64,000 bases of DNA from Bacillus sp. B1-b2 (GTDB taxonomy: Bacteria; Bacillota; Bacilli; Bacillales; Cytobacillaceae). The first letter of the stretch is position 1; each line of letters opens with the position of its first letter. The stretch is from NCBI RefSeq assembly GCF_009183415.1, contig NZ_WEHU01000003.1, positions 220,842-284,841 of the forward strand, in the 5' to 3' direction. The notes below the pieces were generated by a model. It saw nothing but the letters and a program-made list of their open reading frames with translations, was not told the origin of the DNA and searched no databases. A program made the position numbers and the translations under genes. Positions 25,842-34,236 of the stretch are shown here, one piece after another.

Positions 25842-27140
25842 TTATGAAAGAATGGAAAGCCACAGATATAAGCCGATTAGAGTAATCAAAAGGGTGGGAA
25901 TAGTTAAGACAATACCCGTTTTAAAATAAGTTCCCCATGATATTTTTACCCCTTTTTGGGATAAAACATGGAGCCATAACAACGTTGCTAATGAACCGAT
26001 TGGTGTAATCTTAGGACCTAAGTCAGACCCAATAACATTGGCATAAATTAACCCTTCTTTTATTACACCAGTAGCATTTGTATCTGCAATTGCTAATGCA
26101 TCAATAAGTACCGTTGGCATATTATTCATAATGGACGATATGATTGCTGCAATGAATCCCATACCCAAGGTTGCAACAAACAATCCTTGATCTGCAGCTG
26201 CTTGAATAACACTAGATAGCAGGTCTGTTAAACCAACATTACGCAATCCATAAATTACGACATACATTCCAATAGAGAAGAATACTATTGCCCACGGAGC
26301 ACCCTTTACTACTTTCTTAATAGATACAGCAGCGCTTCTTCTTGCAAACACAAGGAAAATAATTGCAATGACACCAGCGATGAGTGAGACTGGAATAGAC
26401 AGGAATTCACTCACGAAATAGCCAATAAGTAAAACAGCTAAAATCACCCAAGATAATCGAAACATCTTTAGATCTTTTATCGCATCTTGTGGAACTTTCA
26501 ATTGATTTAAATCATAAACTTTTGGAATTCTTTTACGGAAATATAAGTACAACACTAGAATACTTGCTAATAAAGAAAAAATATTTGGCACGATCATTCT
26601 GGAAGCATATTCTACAAATCCGATATCAAAGAAATCAGCAGAAACTATGTTAACCAAATTACTGACAACTAAAGGTAGAGATGTAGTATCGGCAATAAAA
26701 CCACTTGCTATGATAAATGGAAAAACCATTTTCTCGTCTAACTTTAACGCCCTAACCATCGCTAAAACGATTGGTGTTAAAATTAGTGCTGCCCCATCAT
26801 TTGCAAAAAATGCTGCAACTATAGCCCCTAGAATAGCAACGTAAACAAACATCTTCAGGCCATTACCACCAGCAACTCTTGCCATATGTAGAGCCGCCCA
26901 TTCAAAAAATCCAATTTCATCTAAAATTAACGAAATAATAATGATTGCGACAAATGCTAGTGTTGCATTCCACACAATCCCTGTTACGTCAATGACATCA
27001 TTGAAATCAACTACACCAACAAGAAGAGCTAATATTGCTCCTCCACAAGCTGACCAACCAATAGAAAGGTTTTTCGGTTGCCAGATAACTAATGTCAGTG
27101 TTACTAAAAAGATAATTGTTGCTAATATAGTTTGTAGCAA
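25842..27140 (-). CDS. arsB: arsenite efflux permease ArsB
   Basis: A 432-aa membrane protein with about 12 helices that exports arsenite and antimonite. Family signatures include [38 protein letters not shown] and [18 protein letters not shown]. It has no ArsA partner nearby, so it would work by proton exchange. It starts 16 bp after arsR and is followed by the CoA-disulfide reductase. Confidence 0.96.
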   Translation of the reverse strand: MLQTILATIIFLVTLTLVIWQPKNLSIGWSACGGAILALLVGVVDFNDVIDVTGIVWNATLAFVAIIIISLILDEIGFFEWAALHMARVAGGNGLKMFVYVAILGAIVAAFFANDGAALILTPIVLAMVRALKLDEKMVFPFIIASGFIADTTSLPLVVSNLVNIVSADFFDIGFVEYASRMIVPNIFSLLASILVLYLYFRKRIPKVYDLNQLKVPQDAIKDLKMFRLSWVILAVLLIGYFVSEFLSIPVSLIAGVIAIIFLVFARRSAAVSIKKVVKGAPWAIVFFSIGMYVVIYGLRNVGLTDLLSSVIQAAADQGLFVATLGMGFIAAIISSIMNNMPTVLIDALAIADTNATGVIKEGLIYANVIGSDLGPKITPIGSLATLLWLHVLSQKGVKISWGTYFKTGIVLTIPTLLITLIGLYLWLSILS

Positions 27141-27155
27141 AGCTGTTAACCCCCA

Positions 27156-27497
27156 TTAATAACATGTAATTCTTAGACCCTTTTCCACTAGCCACTCCAA
27201 TTTTTCTTTTTGACTTGGAATATGTTTTAATAACTCTCTCACTAATACGTAGTATTCACTTGTAGTGTTTAAAGAATAAACCACCCATTGACCTTTTCTT
27301 TGTTCTTTAACAATTCCAAGATCTCGCATCTTCCTTAAATGCTGGCTTATAGAAGGTTGTGACATTTTAAAAATTTCCACAAATTCACATACACAGCATT
27401 CTTGTTCAGCCAACATACTTACCATGGATAATCTTGTTTTATCCCCTAAAAGCTTTAAAACATTTGCCGTTTCCTTTAAATCTTTTTCGTCTACCAC
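27156..27497 (-). CDS. arsR: arsenic-responsive repressor ArsR (operon copy)
   Basis: A 113-aa SmtB/ArsR winged-helix repressor. The arsenite site is Cys34, Cys35 and Cys37 in QECCVCEF at the start of the DNA-binding helices; the recognition helix is MSQPSISQHLRKM. A C-terminal Cys lies in ITCY. It opens the arsR-arsB-CoADR operon. The AT-rich promoter region 27500-27660 contains several short palindromes (for example around TATATAATTATATGC) that may be its operator. Confidence 0.94.
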   Translation of the reverse strand: MVDEKDLKETANVLKLLGDKTRLSMVSMLAEQECCVCEFVEIFKMSQPSISQHLRKMRDLGIVKEQRKGQWVVYSLNTTSEYYVLVRELLKHIPSQKEKLEWLVEKGLRITCY

Positions 27498-27681
27498 TAT
27501 TAATCACCACCTTTGTCTTCAAAAAATCAAACATAATCATATTTTTATTTGCTAATAAAGTGACAATATGCTCCATATATTGATTTCAATGATTGAAGAC
27601 ATTAATTGTATATAATTATATGCTTATATATTAATAATATAAAAAGTTAATGTCAATCACATTAACCCATTTTATTTTTTA

Positions 27682-28020
27682 TTAATCACAAGAAATGCGC
27701 AAACCGTTATTCTCAAGCCATACAAACTTTTCATTTTGGTTCGGTACGTATTTTAAAATATCTTTTATCATAGAGAAATATTGATTTCCTTGGTCTAGTG
27801 AGTAGATAACCCATTGGCCTTTTCTTTGTTCTTTAACTAGACCAGCATCTTTTAATTTTCTCAAATGTTGACTTATAGCTGGTTGAGACATTTGAAATAC
27901 ATCGACAAACTCACATACACAACAGTCATGTATCATTAGCATTCCCATAATGGATAACCTTGTTTTATCACCTAATAGTTTTAAAATATTTGCAGTAGTG
28001 TCTAATTGTTCCATAGCCAT
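27682..28020 (-). CDS. second ArsR-type repressor
   Basis: A 112-aa paralogue of the ArsR next to it, with Cys33, Cys34 and Cys36 in HDCCVCEF, recognition helix MSQPAISQHLRKL and a C-terminal ISCD. The two proteins share most of their length, which suggests tandem duplication followed by divergence. It appears to be a single-gene transcription unit. It may regulate the marR-arsN1 operon, its own gene or the arsB operon. Its start codon may be 28020 or 28014. Confidence 0.92.
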   Translation of the reverse strand: MAMEQLDTTANILKLLGDKTRLSIMGMLMIHDCCVCEFVDVFQMSQPAISQHLRKLKDAGLVKEQRKGQWVIYSLDQGNQYFSMIKDILKYVPNQNEKFVWLENNGLRISCD

Positions 28021-28081
28021 GTATAATCATCCATTTCCGTTTGAATTATCTTTATACTAAATGGAGTACCTGTAGTATGCA

Positions 28082-28114
28082 AGAAAATAAGAGCTAGTCG
28101 AACTCTTATTTTCT
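28082..28114 (-). terminator. terminator of the marR-arsN1 operon
   Basis: A perfect 12-bp stem AGAAAATAAGAG/CTCTTATTTTCT, 17 nt past the stop of the 69-aa gene. Confidence 0.75.
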
Positions 28115-28130
28115 CTACTGAATATTTATT

Positions 28131-28340
28131 TTAAGGAGCTAAATCCTGTACTAATTCATAATAAGCATGGACGAAATTGTTATAGGATATAGATCCTAAC
28201 GTACTTTCTTTATTGCTAAATAATCTTGAAAAGGCCTTCTCCTTTGCTGTTTCAATGGAAACTCCCATACTATTCATGATTAATTCCATGTAAGCTTTGA
28301 AGTACTCTTTACTAAGATTACCACCTTTATTTATAACCAT
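28131..28340 (-). CDS. small protein of the arsenic operon, unknown function
   Basis: A 69-aa soluble, mixed-charge protein starting MVINKGGNLSKEYFKAYMEL, with GAGGT ahead of the ATG. It is predicted mainly helical, with no Cys, no signal peptide and no membrane segment. I do not recognise a family. It follows the flavoprotein by 22 bp and is the last gene before the terminator, so it is likely co-expressed with arsN1 and the flavoprotein. Confidence 0.7.
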   Translation of the reverse strand: MVINKGGNLSKEYFKAYMELIMNSMGVSIETAKEKAFSRLFSNKESTLGSISYNNFVHAYYELVQDLAP

Positions 28341-28362
28341 ATTAATACCTCATTTATAATTA

Positions 28363-29733
28363 TTATGAGCAGCATGAATCTGTCTTACAACTATTATCAG
28401 GAGTAATATTTGAGAAATTCACACTACAGACCCCTGTTTCAGGTAAATCAAGCTCTACTCTTTCTGACGATTCTATATCGCCTGCCATATATGCAGCAAT
28501 TGAACGTACTTGTTCATATCCCGTTGCCATTAAGAAGGTTGGTGCCCTTCCATAGCTTTTAGAACCAACTATATAAAGGTTCTTCTCTGGTTGTCTTAAT
28601 TCCTTTTCACCATGTGGTCGAACTGTTCCACAGCTGTGAAGGTTAGGATCAATTAAAGAAGAAATTGCTTCCACACTTTCAGTGGCAAAATCAACTTTCG
28701 TCCGTAATTCATTCAAGAAAGAATAATTAGGTCGATTTCCTGTATTTACGATTACTTCATCAATTAATTGAATCTCAGATTTTACACCTTTTACTTCTCC
28801 ATTAATGTTTATGTTTGAATTATTATTTTTTATTAGCTCCTTGACTCTAAAAGATGTATGCACTCTTACTTTCCCTTTATCCACCATTTCATGAATTTTG
28901 CTACCTAATAATCCTCTTGCTTCTAATGCATCCTTCTCTTCTCCACCATATGCATCTTCTACACGTTCTTTTCGAATAACCCATATAATTTCTGTTAAAG
29001 GGTTCTTTTCCTTTAACCGCCCTAATTCTAACAAAGCATTAATGGCAGAGTGCCCACTTCCTATAACTGCTACTTTCTTATTTTTATAACGGTTTATACT
29101 TTCTCCCAAGATATCAGGTAACCCATAAAAGATGTTTTCACTCAGGTATTGTTCTGATTCTAACCAAACTCCATTGGAGTTAGCTGGATTAGGGTTCCCC
29201 CAGGTACCAGTAGCATCAATGACTGCTCTTGCTTCAATAACTTGAATAGTACCTTTATGCTCAGTGTAAATAACAAATGGAACATTATCTCTGTTAGCTG
29301 TCTTCATTTTATCCATATTTTTTTTGGCTATAGAAAGGACTTTTTTATTTAAAGCTATTACTTCTTGTAATTCTGGAATCTTTGATAATGGTATTAAATA
29401 ATTTTCCACGAGTTCTTTTCCAGTAGGTATTCCCTCTAAATCCGGCGTTTCCCATCCATATTTCTCTAATAAAGAAGATGCTGCTTTATCGATGTTATAT
29501 TTCCACTGTGAGAATAGCCTTATATGTTTCCATGTTAGAATATTTGCTCCAACTTCAGTTCCAGCTTCTAGAATAATTACTTTTTGCTTATATTGAATCA
29601 AATGAGCAGCAGCAGCTAAACCTACAGGACCTGCTCCAATAATAGCAATAGGTAGTTCTTTATCGATGGACGTGTTTTCTTGAGTTTCATCAGATGGCTG
29701 ACAGCAAGATGATAAGATATTAAATTCAGACAT
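28363..29733 (-). CDS. FAD/NAD(P)-binding flavoprotein of the arsenic operon, with Cys-rich ends
   Basis: A 456-aa oxidoreductase. The FAD site is IGAGPVGLAAAAHL (residues about 32-45) and the NAD(P) site is VIGSGHSAINALLEL. The protein begins with SSCCQPS and ends with CKTDSCCS, vicinal Cys pairs that could bind trivalent arsenic. It is encoded 5 bp after arsN1 with AAAGGAGAG before the ATG. Related flavoproteins occur in ars clusters (ArsO-like or ArsR-linked oxidoreductases), but the reaction is not settled. Context supports a role in arsenical oxidation or reduction. Confidence 0.85.
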   Translation of the reverse strand: MSEFNILSSCCQPSDETQENTSIDKELPIAIIGAGPVGLAAAAHLIQYKQKVIILEAGTEVGANILTWKHIRLFSQWKYNIDKAASSLLEKYGWETPDLEGIPTGKELVENYLIPLSKIPELQEVIALNKKVLSIAKKNMDKMKTANRDNVPFVIYTEHKGTIQVIEARAVIDATGTWGNPNPANSNGVWLESEQYLSENIFYGLPDILGESINRYKNKKVAVIGSGHSAINALLELGRLKEKNPLTEIIWVIRKERVEDAYGGEEKDALEARGLLGSKIHEMVDKGKVRVHTSFRVKELIKNNNSNININGEVKGVKSEIQLIDEVIVNTGNRPNYSFLNELRTKVDFATESVEAISSLIDPNLHSCGTVRPHGEKELRQPEKNLYIVGSKSYGRAPTFLMATGYEQVRSIAAYMAGDIESSERVELDLPETGVCSVNFSNITPDNSCKTDSCCS

Positions 29734-29738
29734 AGTAA

Positions 29739-30266
29739 TTACTCTCCTTTGTTTTTAACAATACAATAGTAATCTTGATTAAAAAGCAACTTTTCCATTA
29801 TCATTACATCTACAAATTTCCCTCTTAATTTTCCTTGATTTTTAAATAATCCAACCTCCCGAAAGTTTAGCTTCCGATATAGACCTTGGCCTAAAGTATT
29901 TATAGGAAATGTAAAGAGCACCAGTTTGTAGAAATCTTGTGTTTTTGCTTCTTCTTCTAAGGCAAGTAATAGTTGCTGACCAATTCCTTTGCCCCTAAAT
30001 TCCCTATGTATATATATGGATAGTTCTCCTACGCCATAATAAGCAGCCCTAGTATTGTAAGGATTTATGGAAGCCCAACCAGTTATTACTCCTTGTTCAT
30101 TTGTTGCGACAAAAGCGCAATGTCTTCCCTTATGAAGGCTAAACCAATTGTAAATATAAATTTCATCTTTGATATCCTCTTCAAATGTGGCCAATCCATC
30201 TTGAATGCCTTGATTATATATCTCTAATATTTCTAATAAGTCCCTTTCCTCCACTTTCCTAATCAC
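29739..30266 (-). CDS. arsN1: ArsN1-like GNAT N-acetyltransferase (arsinothricin/phosphinothricin type)
   Basis: An acetyltransferase of about 175 aa. The opening VIRKVEERDLLEILEIYNQG and TFEED match the phosphinothricin/arsinothricin acetyltransferase family, and the acetyl-CoA loop is REFRGKGIGQQLL. It acetylates the amino group of arsinothricin and related amino acids. I prefer the GTG start at 30266, which has AAGGGGG eight bases upstream; the ATG at 30296 has no ribosome site and overlaps a repeated operator-like element. It sits between the MarR gene and the flavoprotein in one operon. Confidence 0.88.
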   Translation of the reverse strand: MIRKVEERDLLEILEIYNQGIQDGLATFEEDIKDEIYIYNWFSLHKGRHCAFVATNEQGVITGWASINPYNTRAAYYGVGELSIYIHREFRGKGIGQQLLLALEEEAKTQDFYKLVLFTFPINTLGQGLYRKLNFREVGLFKNQGKLRGKFVDVMIMEKLLFNQDYYCIVKNKGE

Positions 30267-30292
30267 TTCTTCTACCCCCTTAATTGACTTGT

Positions 30293-30315
30293 TCATTAAT
30301 TGACTTTATCAAATA
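30293..30315. promoter_or_regulatory. 23-bp element upstream of arsN1, putative MarR site
   Basis: The sequence begins TCATTAATTGA and ends TCAAATA, and repeats almost exactly at 30827-30849 upstream of marR. It lies just before the preferred arsN1 start. Confidence 0.55.
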
Positions 30316-30336
30316 TAATATTTAATGAAAGCCACC

Positions 30337-30795
30337 TTAATTGGTGGCACAACTACCTAATCCATTATTTTTATTCATTGCAACCAATAGCAAACTTAGA
30401 CTTTCCAAAACCTGTTGATGTTTATCTTCCTGTATGTGCTCGAAAATATTACCGAGATACTCCACCATCTGATTGGAAATTTCATCTGCCTTCGATTCTC
30501 CTTCAACTGTAAGTGACAAAAGGACATACCTTCTATCATTAGGATCTGGAACTCTTGAGATGAATCGAAGCTCAACCAATTTATTAACTTGACGACTTAA
30601 AAGTCCTGTATCCATCATTAACTTTTCTGCCAACGTCTGTAGAGATATATTGGGACTCTTACTTAACTCATAGACAATGTGACTTTGTGATACTGTAATT
30701 CCACAACAATCTGATCCATCTTTCTGAAGAAGACCAAAGTCCCTTACCAATTGCTGCAGCAATTCACGTATTTGAATTTTATCTTGTGTTTTCAT
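30337..30795 (-). CDS. MarR family regulator of the arsN1 operon
   Basis: A 152-aa winged-helix regulator. The HTH is in NISLQTLAEKLMMDTGLLSRQ, and the wing contains DPNDRRYVLLSLT, a standard MarR signature. Cys residues in DCCGITVSQ and near the C-terminus (GSCATN) could sense arsenicals. I chose ATG 30795, about ten bases after GAGG; ATG 30804 is too close to that site. The stop codon lies inside a GCCACC/GGTGGC hairpin (30331-30348). The gene starts the operon with arsN1. Confidence 0.88.
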   Translation of the reverse strand: MKTQDKIQIRELLQQLVRDFGLLQKDGSDCCGITVSQSHIVYELSKSPNISLQTLAEKLMMDTGLLSRQVNKLVELRFISRVPDPNDRRYVLLSLTVEGESKADEISNQMVEYLGNIFEHIQEDKHQQVLESLSLLLVAMNKNNGLGSCATN

Positions 30796-30817
30796 ATATA
30801 TCATCGCCTCTAATTAA

Positions 30818-30849
30818 ATGTTAACGTCATTAATTGATAATGTCAAATA
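30818..30849 (-). promoter_or_regulatory. marR promoter overlapping the 23-bp element
   Basis: On the minus strand TTGACA (30846-30841) and TAACAT (30823-30818) are separated by 17 bp, a near-consensus vegetative promoter. The 23-bp element (30827-30849) covers the -35 box and spacer, so binding would repress. Confidence 0.65.
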
Positions 30850-30939
30850 ATATTTACTTTTATTTTTTTAGACAAGTTAATTTTAATTTTATAGATTATA
30901 CTTATAAAATGGGTTTTGTTATTAGGATTTCTCCGACAA

Positions 30940-31040
30940 GTTTGTGAATATTTTCACTTTAACTATCCTGCCACGTTAGTTCCGAAGCAAAAAAGAACAT
31001 TAATCCTTCTTAGATTAATGCCTCCTTTAGTTTAAGAGAA
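30940..31040. repeat. dispersed intergenic repeat, copy B
   Basis: Contains GTTTGTGAATATTTTCAC, CCTGCCACGTT and TTAATCCTTCTTAGATTAAT, shared in order with copies near 24.0, 35.6 and 40.9 kb. Confidence 0.5.
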
Positions 31041-31108
31041 AATGTCAGTATAACTACCTGCATCAGAGATAACCTATCTAATGGAGGTACTAAACATGGG
31101 ACGAAAAT

Positions 31109-31582
31109 TTGAAAAAAACTAATAAAATTGCTTTATTTCTTTGGTATTGGTCCTTTATTTACTTAATTAAAAAACCACTTGCAAAGGACTGGCTCCTCGT
31201 TTTCTTTATAAAAAGTTATTATGCATCATTGATCGATAAATTGGTTGTAAATAAGGGTTATGTTCAATATCCCTCCCGATTTCCAAGTAAAGTTAAAACA
31301 AGCTTGTTGTTTGATTACATACTTTTCCCAATTACATGTGTCTATTATAACCAACTCACTAAGGATTCTCGCATCCTTCAGTGCCTTTTAAAAGTTCTGT
31401 ATTTCAGTGTCCCAATGACTATTACTGAGCACTGGCTAGAAAGAAATACACAGCTTGTTAAATATAAAAAGGGCTGGAATTGGAAAACCACTTTTTATTC
31501 GCTTTCTTTCTCCTTTTTATTGGTAAGATTTTCAATGTATGTTATAAGACGTCTCTTCAATAATAAATACGATATTTCTTAG
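31109..31582 (+). CDS. CBO0543-like membrane protein, probable 5' frame break
   Basis: About 157 aa with four predicted membrane helices, starting near KIALFLWYWSFIYL and containing FPSKVKTSLLFDYILFPITC and the conserved ITEHWLERNT segment, which suggest the CBO0543 family of unknown function. The frame can begin at TTG 31109, but the good ribosome site (GGAGGT) serves ATG 31096 in the other frame, which meets a stop after eight codons. Removing one A from the seven-A run at 31112-31118 would join them. So there is either a real frameshift or an assembly indel. Confidence 0.65.
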   Translation: MKKTNKIALFLWYWSFIYLIKKPLAKDWLLVFFIKSYYASLIDKLVVNKGYVQYPSRFPSKVKTSLLFDYILFPITCVYYNQLTKDSRILQCLLKVLYFSVPMTITEHWLERNTQLVKYKKGWNWKTTFYSLSFSFLLVRFSMYVIRRLFNNKYDIS

Positions 31583-31744
31583 ACGTAGGTTCTTAATAAC
31601 AATAAGAGTAAATAGGATGAGGTATTTCTTGCTCCTTTTGAATAAAAAAATGACCCCCTCACTTAATCAATTATTCCAACTATTTAAGATAATATATAAA
31701 TTTTATAAAAAGCATTGAAGAATGTTTCCCTCCTATTATGGAAC

Positions 31745-31762
31745 AATACAATTGATTGTATT
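31745..31762. promoter_or_regulatory. palindrome upstream of the yra coat operon
   Basis: AATACAAT-TG-ATTGTATT, a perfect 8-bp inverted repeat 20 bp before the ribosome site of the first gene. GAATG at 31720-31724 and CAATACA at 31744-31750 loosely resemble a sigma-G promoter (spacing 19), which would fit forespore expression, but the match is weak. Confidence 0.4.
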
Positions 31763-31785
31763 AAAGAATAAGGAGGCTAAATAGA

Positions 31786-32031
31786 ATGGATACTCAAAAA
31801 TTAGCTGATCATGAATCATTGGATTTACATGAAGTTATTAATTTCAAAACCCTTTGCTTAGCGAAATCAAAACTAATGCAAGGACTCGTATTTGATCAAG
31901 ATTTGAGAGCATTAATGCAAAAGGATGTTGAACAATCCATACAAGCGCTTGGAGAATTACAGAAAATTTACCAACGTGCACCTTTTGAAGCTCCAGTCCC
32001 TCAAAACCGACCTACACCAATAGTAAATTGA
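31786..32031 (+). CDS. yraG: YraG-like spore coat-associated protein
   Basis: An 81-aa, largely helical protein ([20 protein letters not shown]) of the small coat F-like type. Length and gene order match B. subtilis YraG at the head of yraG-yraF-adhB-yraE-yraD. GGAGG precedes the ATG. It is followed by yraF after 16 bp. A role in the spore is inferred from the orthologous locus; the protein has no catalytic motif. Confidence 0.85.
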   Translation: MDTQKLADHESLDLHEVINFKTLCLAKSKLMQGLVFDQDLRALMQKDVEQSIQALGELQKIYQRAPFEAPVPQNRPTPIVN

Positions 32032-32047
32032 AAAGGAGGTAAATAAT

Positions 32048-32416
32048 TTGAATAAAGACTATTTAGACCCTATTAACTCACTACACATGCCTGAGTTAGC
32101 AGATACCACATTTGCGATGGATTTCCTCCTTCGTGCCAAAGAAGGTGTTCGCAATATTGCTGTCGCATTAACGGAGTCTGCATCACCAGATGTTAGAACC
32201 CTTTTACGAAACCAGTTAATGCAAGGTATTGCCATGCACCAAGAAATTACAGAACTTATGTTCAGTAAAAAATGGTTCCATCCATACGAATTAAGTGAAC
32301 AATATCAACTAGACCAACTCTCTGCCAACAATACAGTGATGATTGGAAAAATGAATCTATTCCCGGTTGAGACCAATAGAAAAGGAATGTTTGACCGGAC
32401 ACCTGATGAACACTAA
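32048..32416 (+). CDS. yraF: CotF-like spore coat protein YraF
   Basis: 122 aa, with a CotF domain: [20 protein letters not shown], then [19 protein letters not shown] and KKWFHPYE. The TTG start has AAAGGAGG in front. These domains form helical bundles and occur in spore coat proteins. It lies between yraG and adhB, as in B. subtilis. Confidence 0.9.
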   Translation: MNKDYLDPINSLHMPELADTTFAMDFLLRAKEGVRNIAVALTESASPDVRTLLRNQLMQGIAMHQEITELMFSKKWFHPYELSEQYQLDQLSANNTVMIGKMNLFPVETNRKGMFDRTPDEH

Positions 32417-32434
32417 CACTGGAGGCTGTATATC

Positions 32435-33571
32435 ATGAAGGCAGTTACGTATCAAGGTATTAAAAATGTTGTAGTCAAAGAAGTTCCAGATCCAAAAATT
32501 GAAAAACCAGATGACATGATAATTAAAGTAACGAGTACAGCAATATGTGGGTCTGATTTACATTTAATTCACGGCATGATTCCTAACCTGCAAGAAAACT
32601 ATGTCATCGGCCATGAACCAATGGGAATAGTTGAAGAAGTTGGTCCAAGTGTGACTAAGGTAAAAAAGGGAGATCGAGTCATTATCCCCTTTAATATAGC
32701 ATGCGGTGAATGTATTTATTGTAAAAACTCTTTGGAAAGCCAATGTGATAATTCTAATGATAATGGTGATATGGGTGCCTATTTCGGATATTCTGGTACG
32801 ACGGGCGGCTATCCAGGTGGGCAAGCAGAATATCTAAGAGTGCCCTTTGCCAACTTTACTCATTTCAAAATTCCAGAGACTTGTGAAGAACCTGATGAAA
32901 AGTTAGCTGTTATTGCCGATGCGATGACTACTGGTTTTTGGAGTGTTGACAATGCAGGCGTAAAGGATGGAGATACAGTTATTGTTCTTGGCTGTGGTCC
33001 GGTTGGTCTTTTTGCTCAAAAATTCTGTTGGTTAAAAGGGGCAAAGCGAGTCATTGCCGTTGATTATGTCAATTATCGACTGCAGCACGCCAAGCGCACC
33101 AACAAAGTAGAAATTGTTAACTTTGAGGACCATGAGAATGTAGGAAGTTATCTTAAAGAAATCACTAAAGGCGGTGCAGATGTTGTCATTGACGCTGTCG
33201 GTATGGACGGTAAAATGACTGATATGGAATTCCTTGCGAGCGGGATGAAACTTCAAGGTGGAGCATTAAGTGCATTTATCATAGCCTCACAAGCTGTGCG
33301 TAAAGGCGGGACAATTCAAGTTACTGGCGTTTACGGCGGCAGATACAATGGTTTCCCTTTTGGAGATATTATGCAGCGAAACGTGAATATCCGCTCTGGA
33401 CAAGCACCTGTGATTCATTATATGCCATATATGTTTGAATTAGTTTCGACGGGAAAAATTGACCCAGGAGATGTCGTGAGTCATGTACTTCCACTTAGTG
33501 AAGCAAAACGTGGATATGAAATTTTTGACGCAAAACTGGATGATTGTATTAAGGTCTTGTTGAAACCTTAA
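32435..33571 (+). CDS. adhB: zinc-dependent alcohol dehydrogenase AdhB
   Basis: A 378-aa medium-chain dehydrogenase. The catalytic zinc ligands include Cys38 (AICGSD), His60 and Glu61 (GHEP). The structural zinc is held by Cys90, 93, 96 and 104. The NAD-binding loop is GCGPVGLFAQ. It resembles glutathione-independent formaldehyde dehydrogenase-like enzymes. It is embedded among coat genes as in B. subtilis, and is the only enzyme of the operon. It might act on an aldehyde or alcohol during sporulation; the substrate is unknown. Confidence 0.93.
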   Translation: MKAVTYQGIKNVVVKEVPDPKIEKPDDMIIKVTSTAICGSDLHLIHGMIPNLQENYVIGHEPMGIVEEVGPSVTKVKKGDRVIIPFNIACGECIYCKNSLESQCDNSNDNGDMGAYFGYSGTTGGYPGGQAEYLRVPFANFTHFKIPETCEEPDEKLAVIADAMTTGFWSVDNAGVKDGDTVIVLGCGPVGLFAQKFCWLKGAKRVIAVDYVNYRLQHAKRTNKVEIVNFEDHENVGSYLKEITKGGADVVIDAVGMDGKMTDMEFLASGMKLQGGALSAFIIASQAVRKGGTIQVTGVYGGRYNGFPFGDIMQRNVNIRSGQAPVIHYMPYMFELVSTGKIDPGDVVSHVLPLSEAKRGYEIFDAKLDDCIKVLLKP

Positions 33572-33587
33572 GGAAGGAGATAATAAA

Positions 33588-33782
33588 ATGAACTATGCTT
33601 TACATGAAGTTCTTGAAGTCCATGAGATAGCTGCATTTAAGACAACTTGCTTGACTAAATCAAAAACGATGAGAGCGTTAGTTACAGACCAGCAATTAAA
33701 AGATATTATGCAGTTAGACATTGATGTGTCTACAAGACAATTACAAGAATATGCGTCTGTTCTTTCGAACGCTAAGCAGTAA
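33588..33782 (+). CDS. yraE: YraE-like spore coat-associated protein
   Basis: A 64-aa helical protein, EVLEVHEIAAFKTTCLTKSK, related to yraG of the same operon (shared xHExxxFKTxCLxKSK pattern). AAGGAGA precedes the ATG. Size and order match B. subtilis YraE. Confidence 0.87.
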   Translation: MNYALHEVLEVHEIAAFKTTCLTKSKTMRALVTDQQLKDIMQLDIDVSTRQLQEYASVLSNAKQ

Positions 33783-33799
33783 TTAGGAGATGAATAAAC

Positions 33800-34099
33800 A
33801 TGAATTCAATCATTGAAAATTTAACTGGCATGAACGCACTATCCGACCAAGTAGTTACAATGGATTTATTGATTTCAGCTAAAAGTGGAGTTAGAAATTA
33901 TGCCATGGCAGTTACGGAAGCAGGAACACCTGAAATTAAAGAAATGCTCACTCGCCATTTAGTGGAAGCTCTTGATTTGCATGAACAAATATCCGCATAT
34001 ATGGTAGCAAAGGGCTGGTACCATGCTTGGAATACAAACGAACAGATCAGTTTAGATTTAAATAATATCAATACAGCATTGAATTTACCGACACTATAA
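33800..34099 (+). CDS. yraD: CotF-like spore coat protein YraD
   Basis: A 99-aa CotF-domain protein: MDLLISAKSGVRNYAMAVTE, LTRHLVEALDLHEQI and KGWYHAWN. It parallels YraF, so the operon holds two small-plus-CotF gene pairs around adhB. Likely a coat component. A long hairpin follows the stop. Confidence 0.9.
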   Translation: MNSIIENLTGMNALSDQVVTMDLLISAKSGVRNYAMAVTEAGTPEIKEMLTRHLVEALDLHEQISAYMVAKGWYHAWNTNEQISLDLNNINTALNLPTL

Positions 34100-34103
34100 A
34101 AAA

Positions 34104-34142
34104 TTTCTAGGAACAGTTTAACAAGTAAACTGTTCCTAGAAA
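34104..34142 (-). terminator. perfect 17-bp hairpin between yraD and the MRJP-like gene
   Basis: Stem TTTCTAGGAACAGTTTA with its exact complement and a 5-nt loop. The T-run is on the minus-strand side (A-run at 34098-34103), so it best terminates the minus-strand gene; it could also stop yraD readthrough. Confidence 0.75.
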
Positions 34143-34236
34143 TGGGGTTTATTTGGCAGAAGTCAATAGAGTTAATACTTCTGGCTTTATCGTGTTTACA
34201 CTAAATAATGAAAACAATTAATTGACTACTTTTTTA

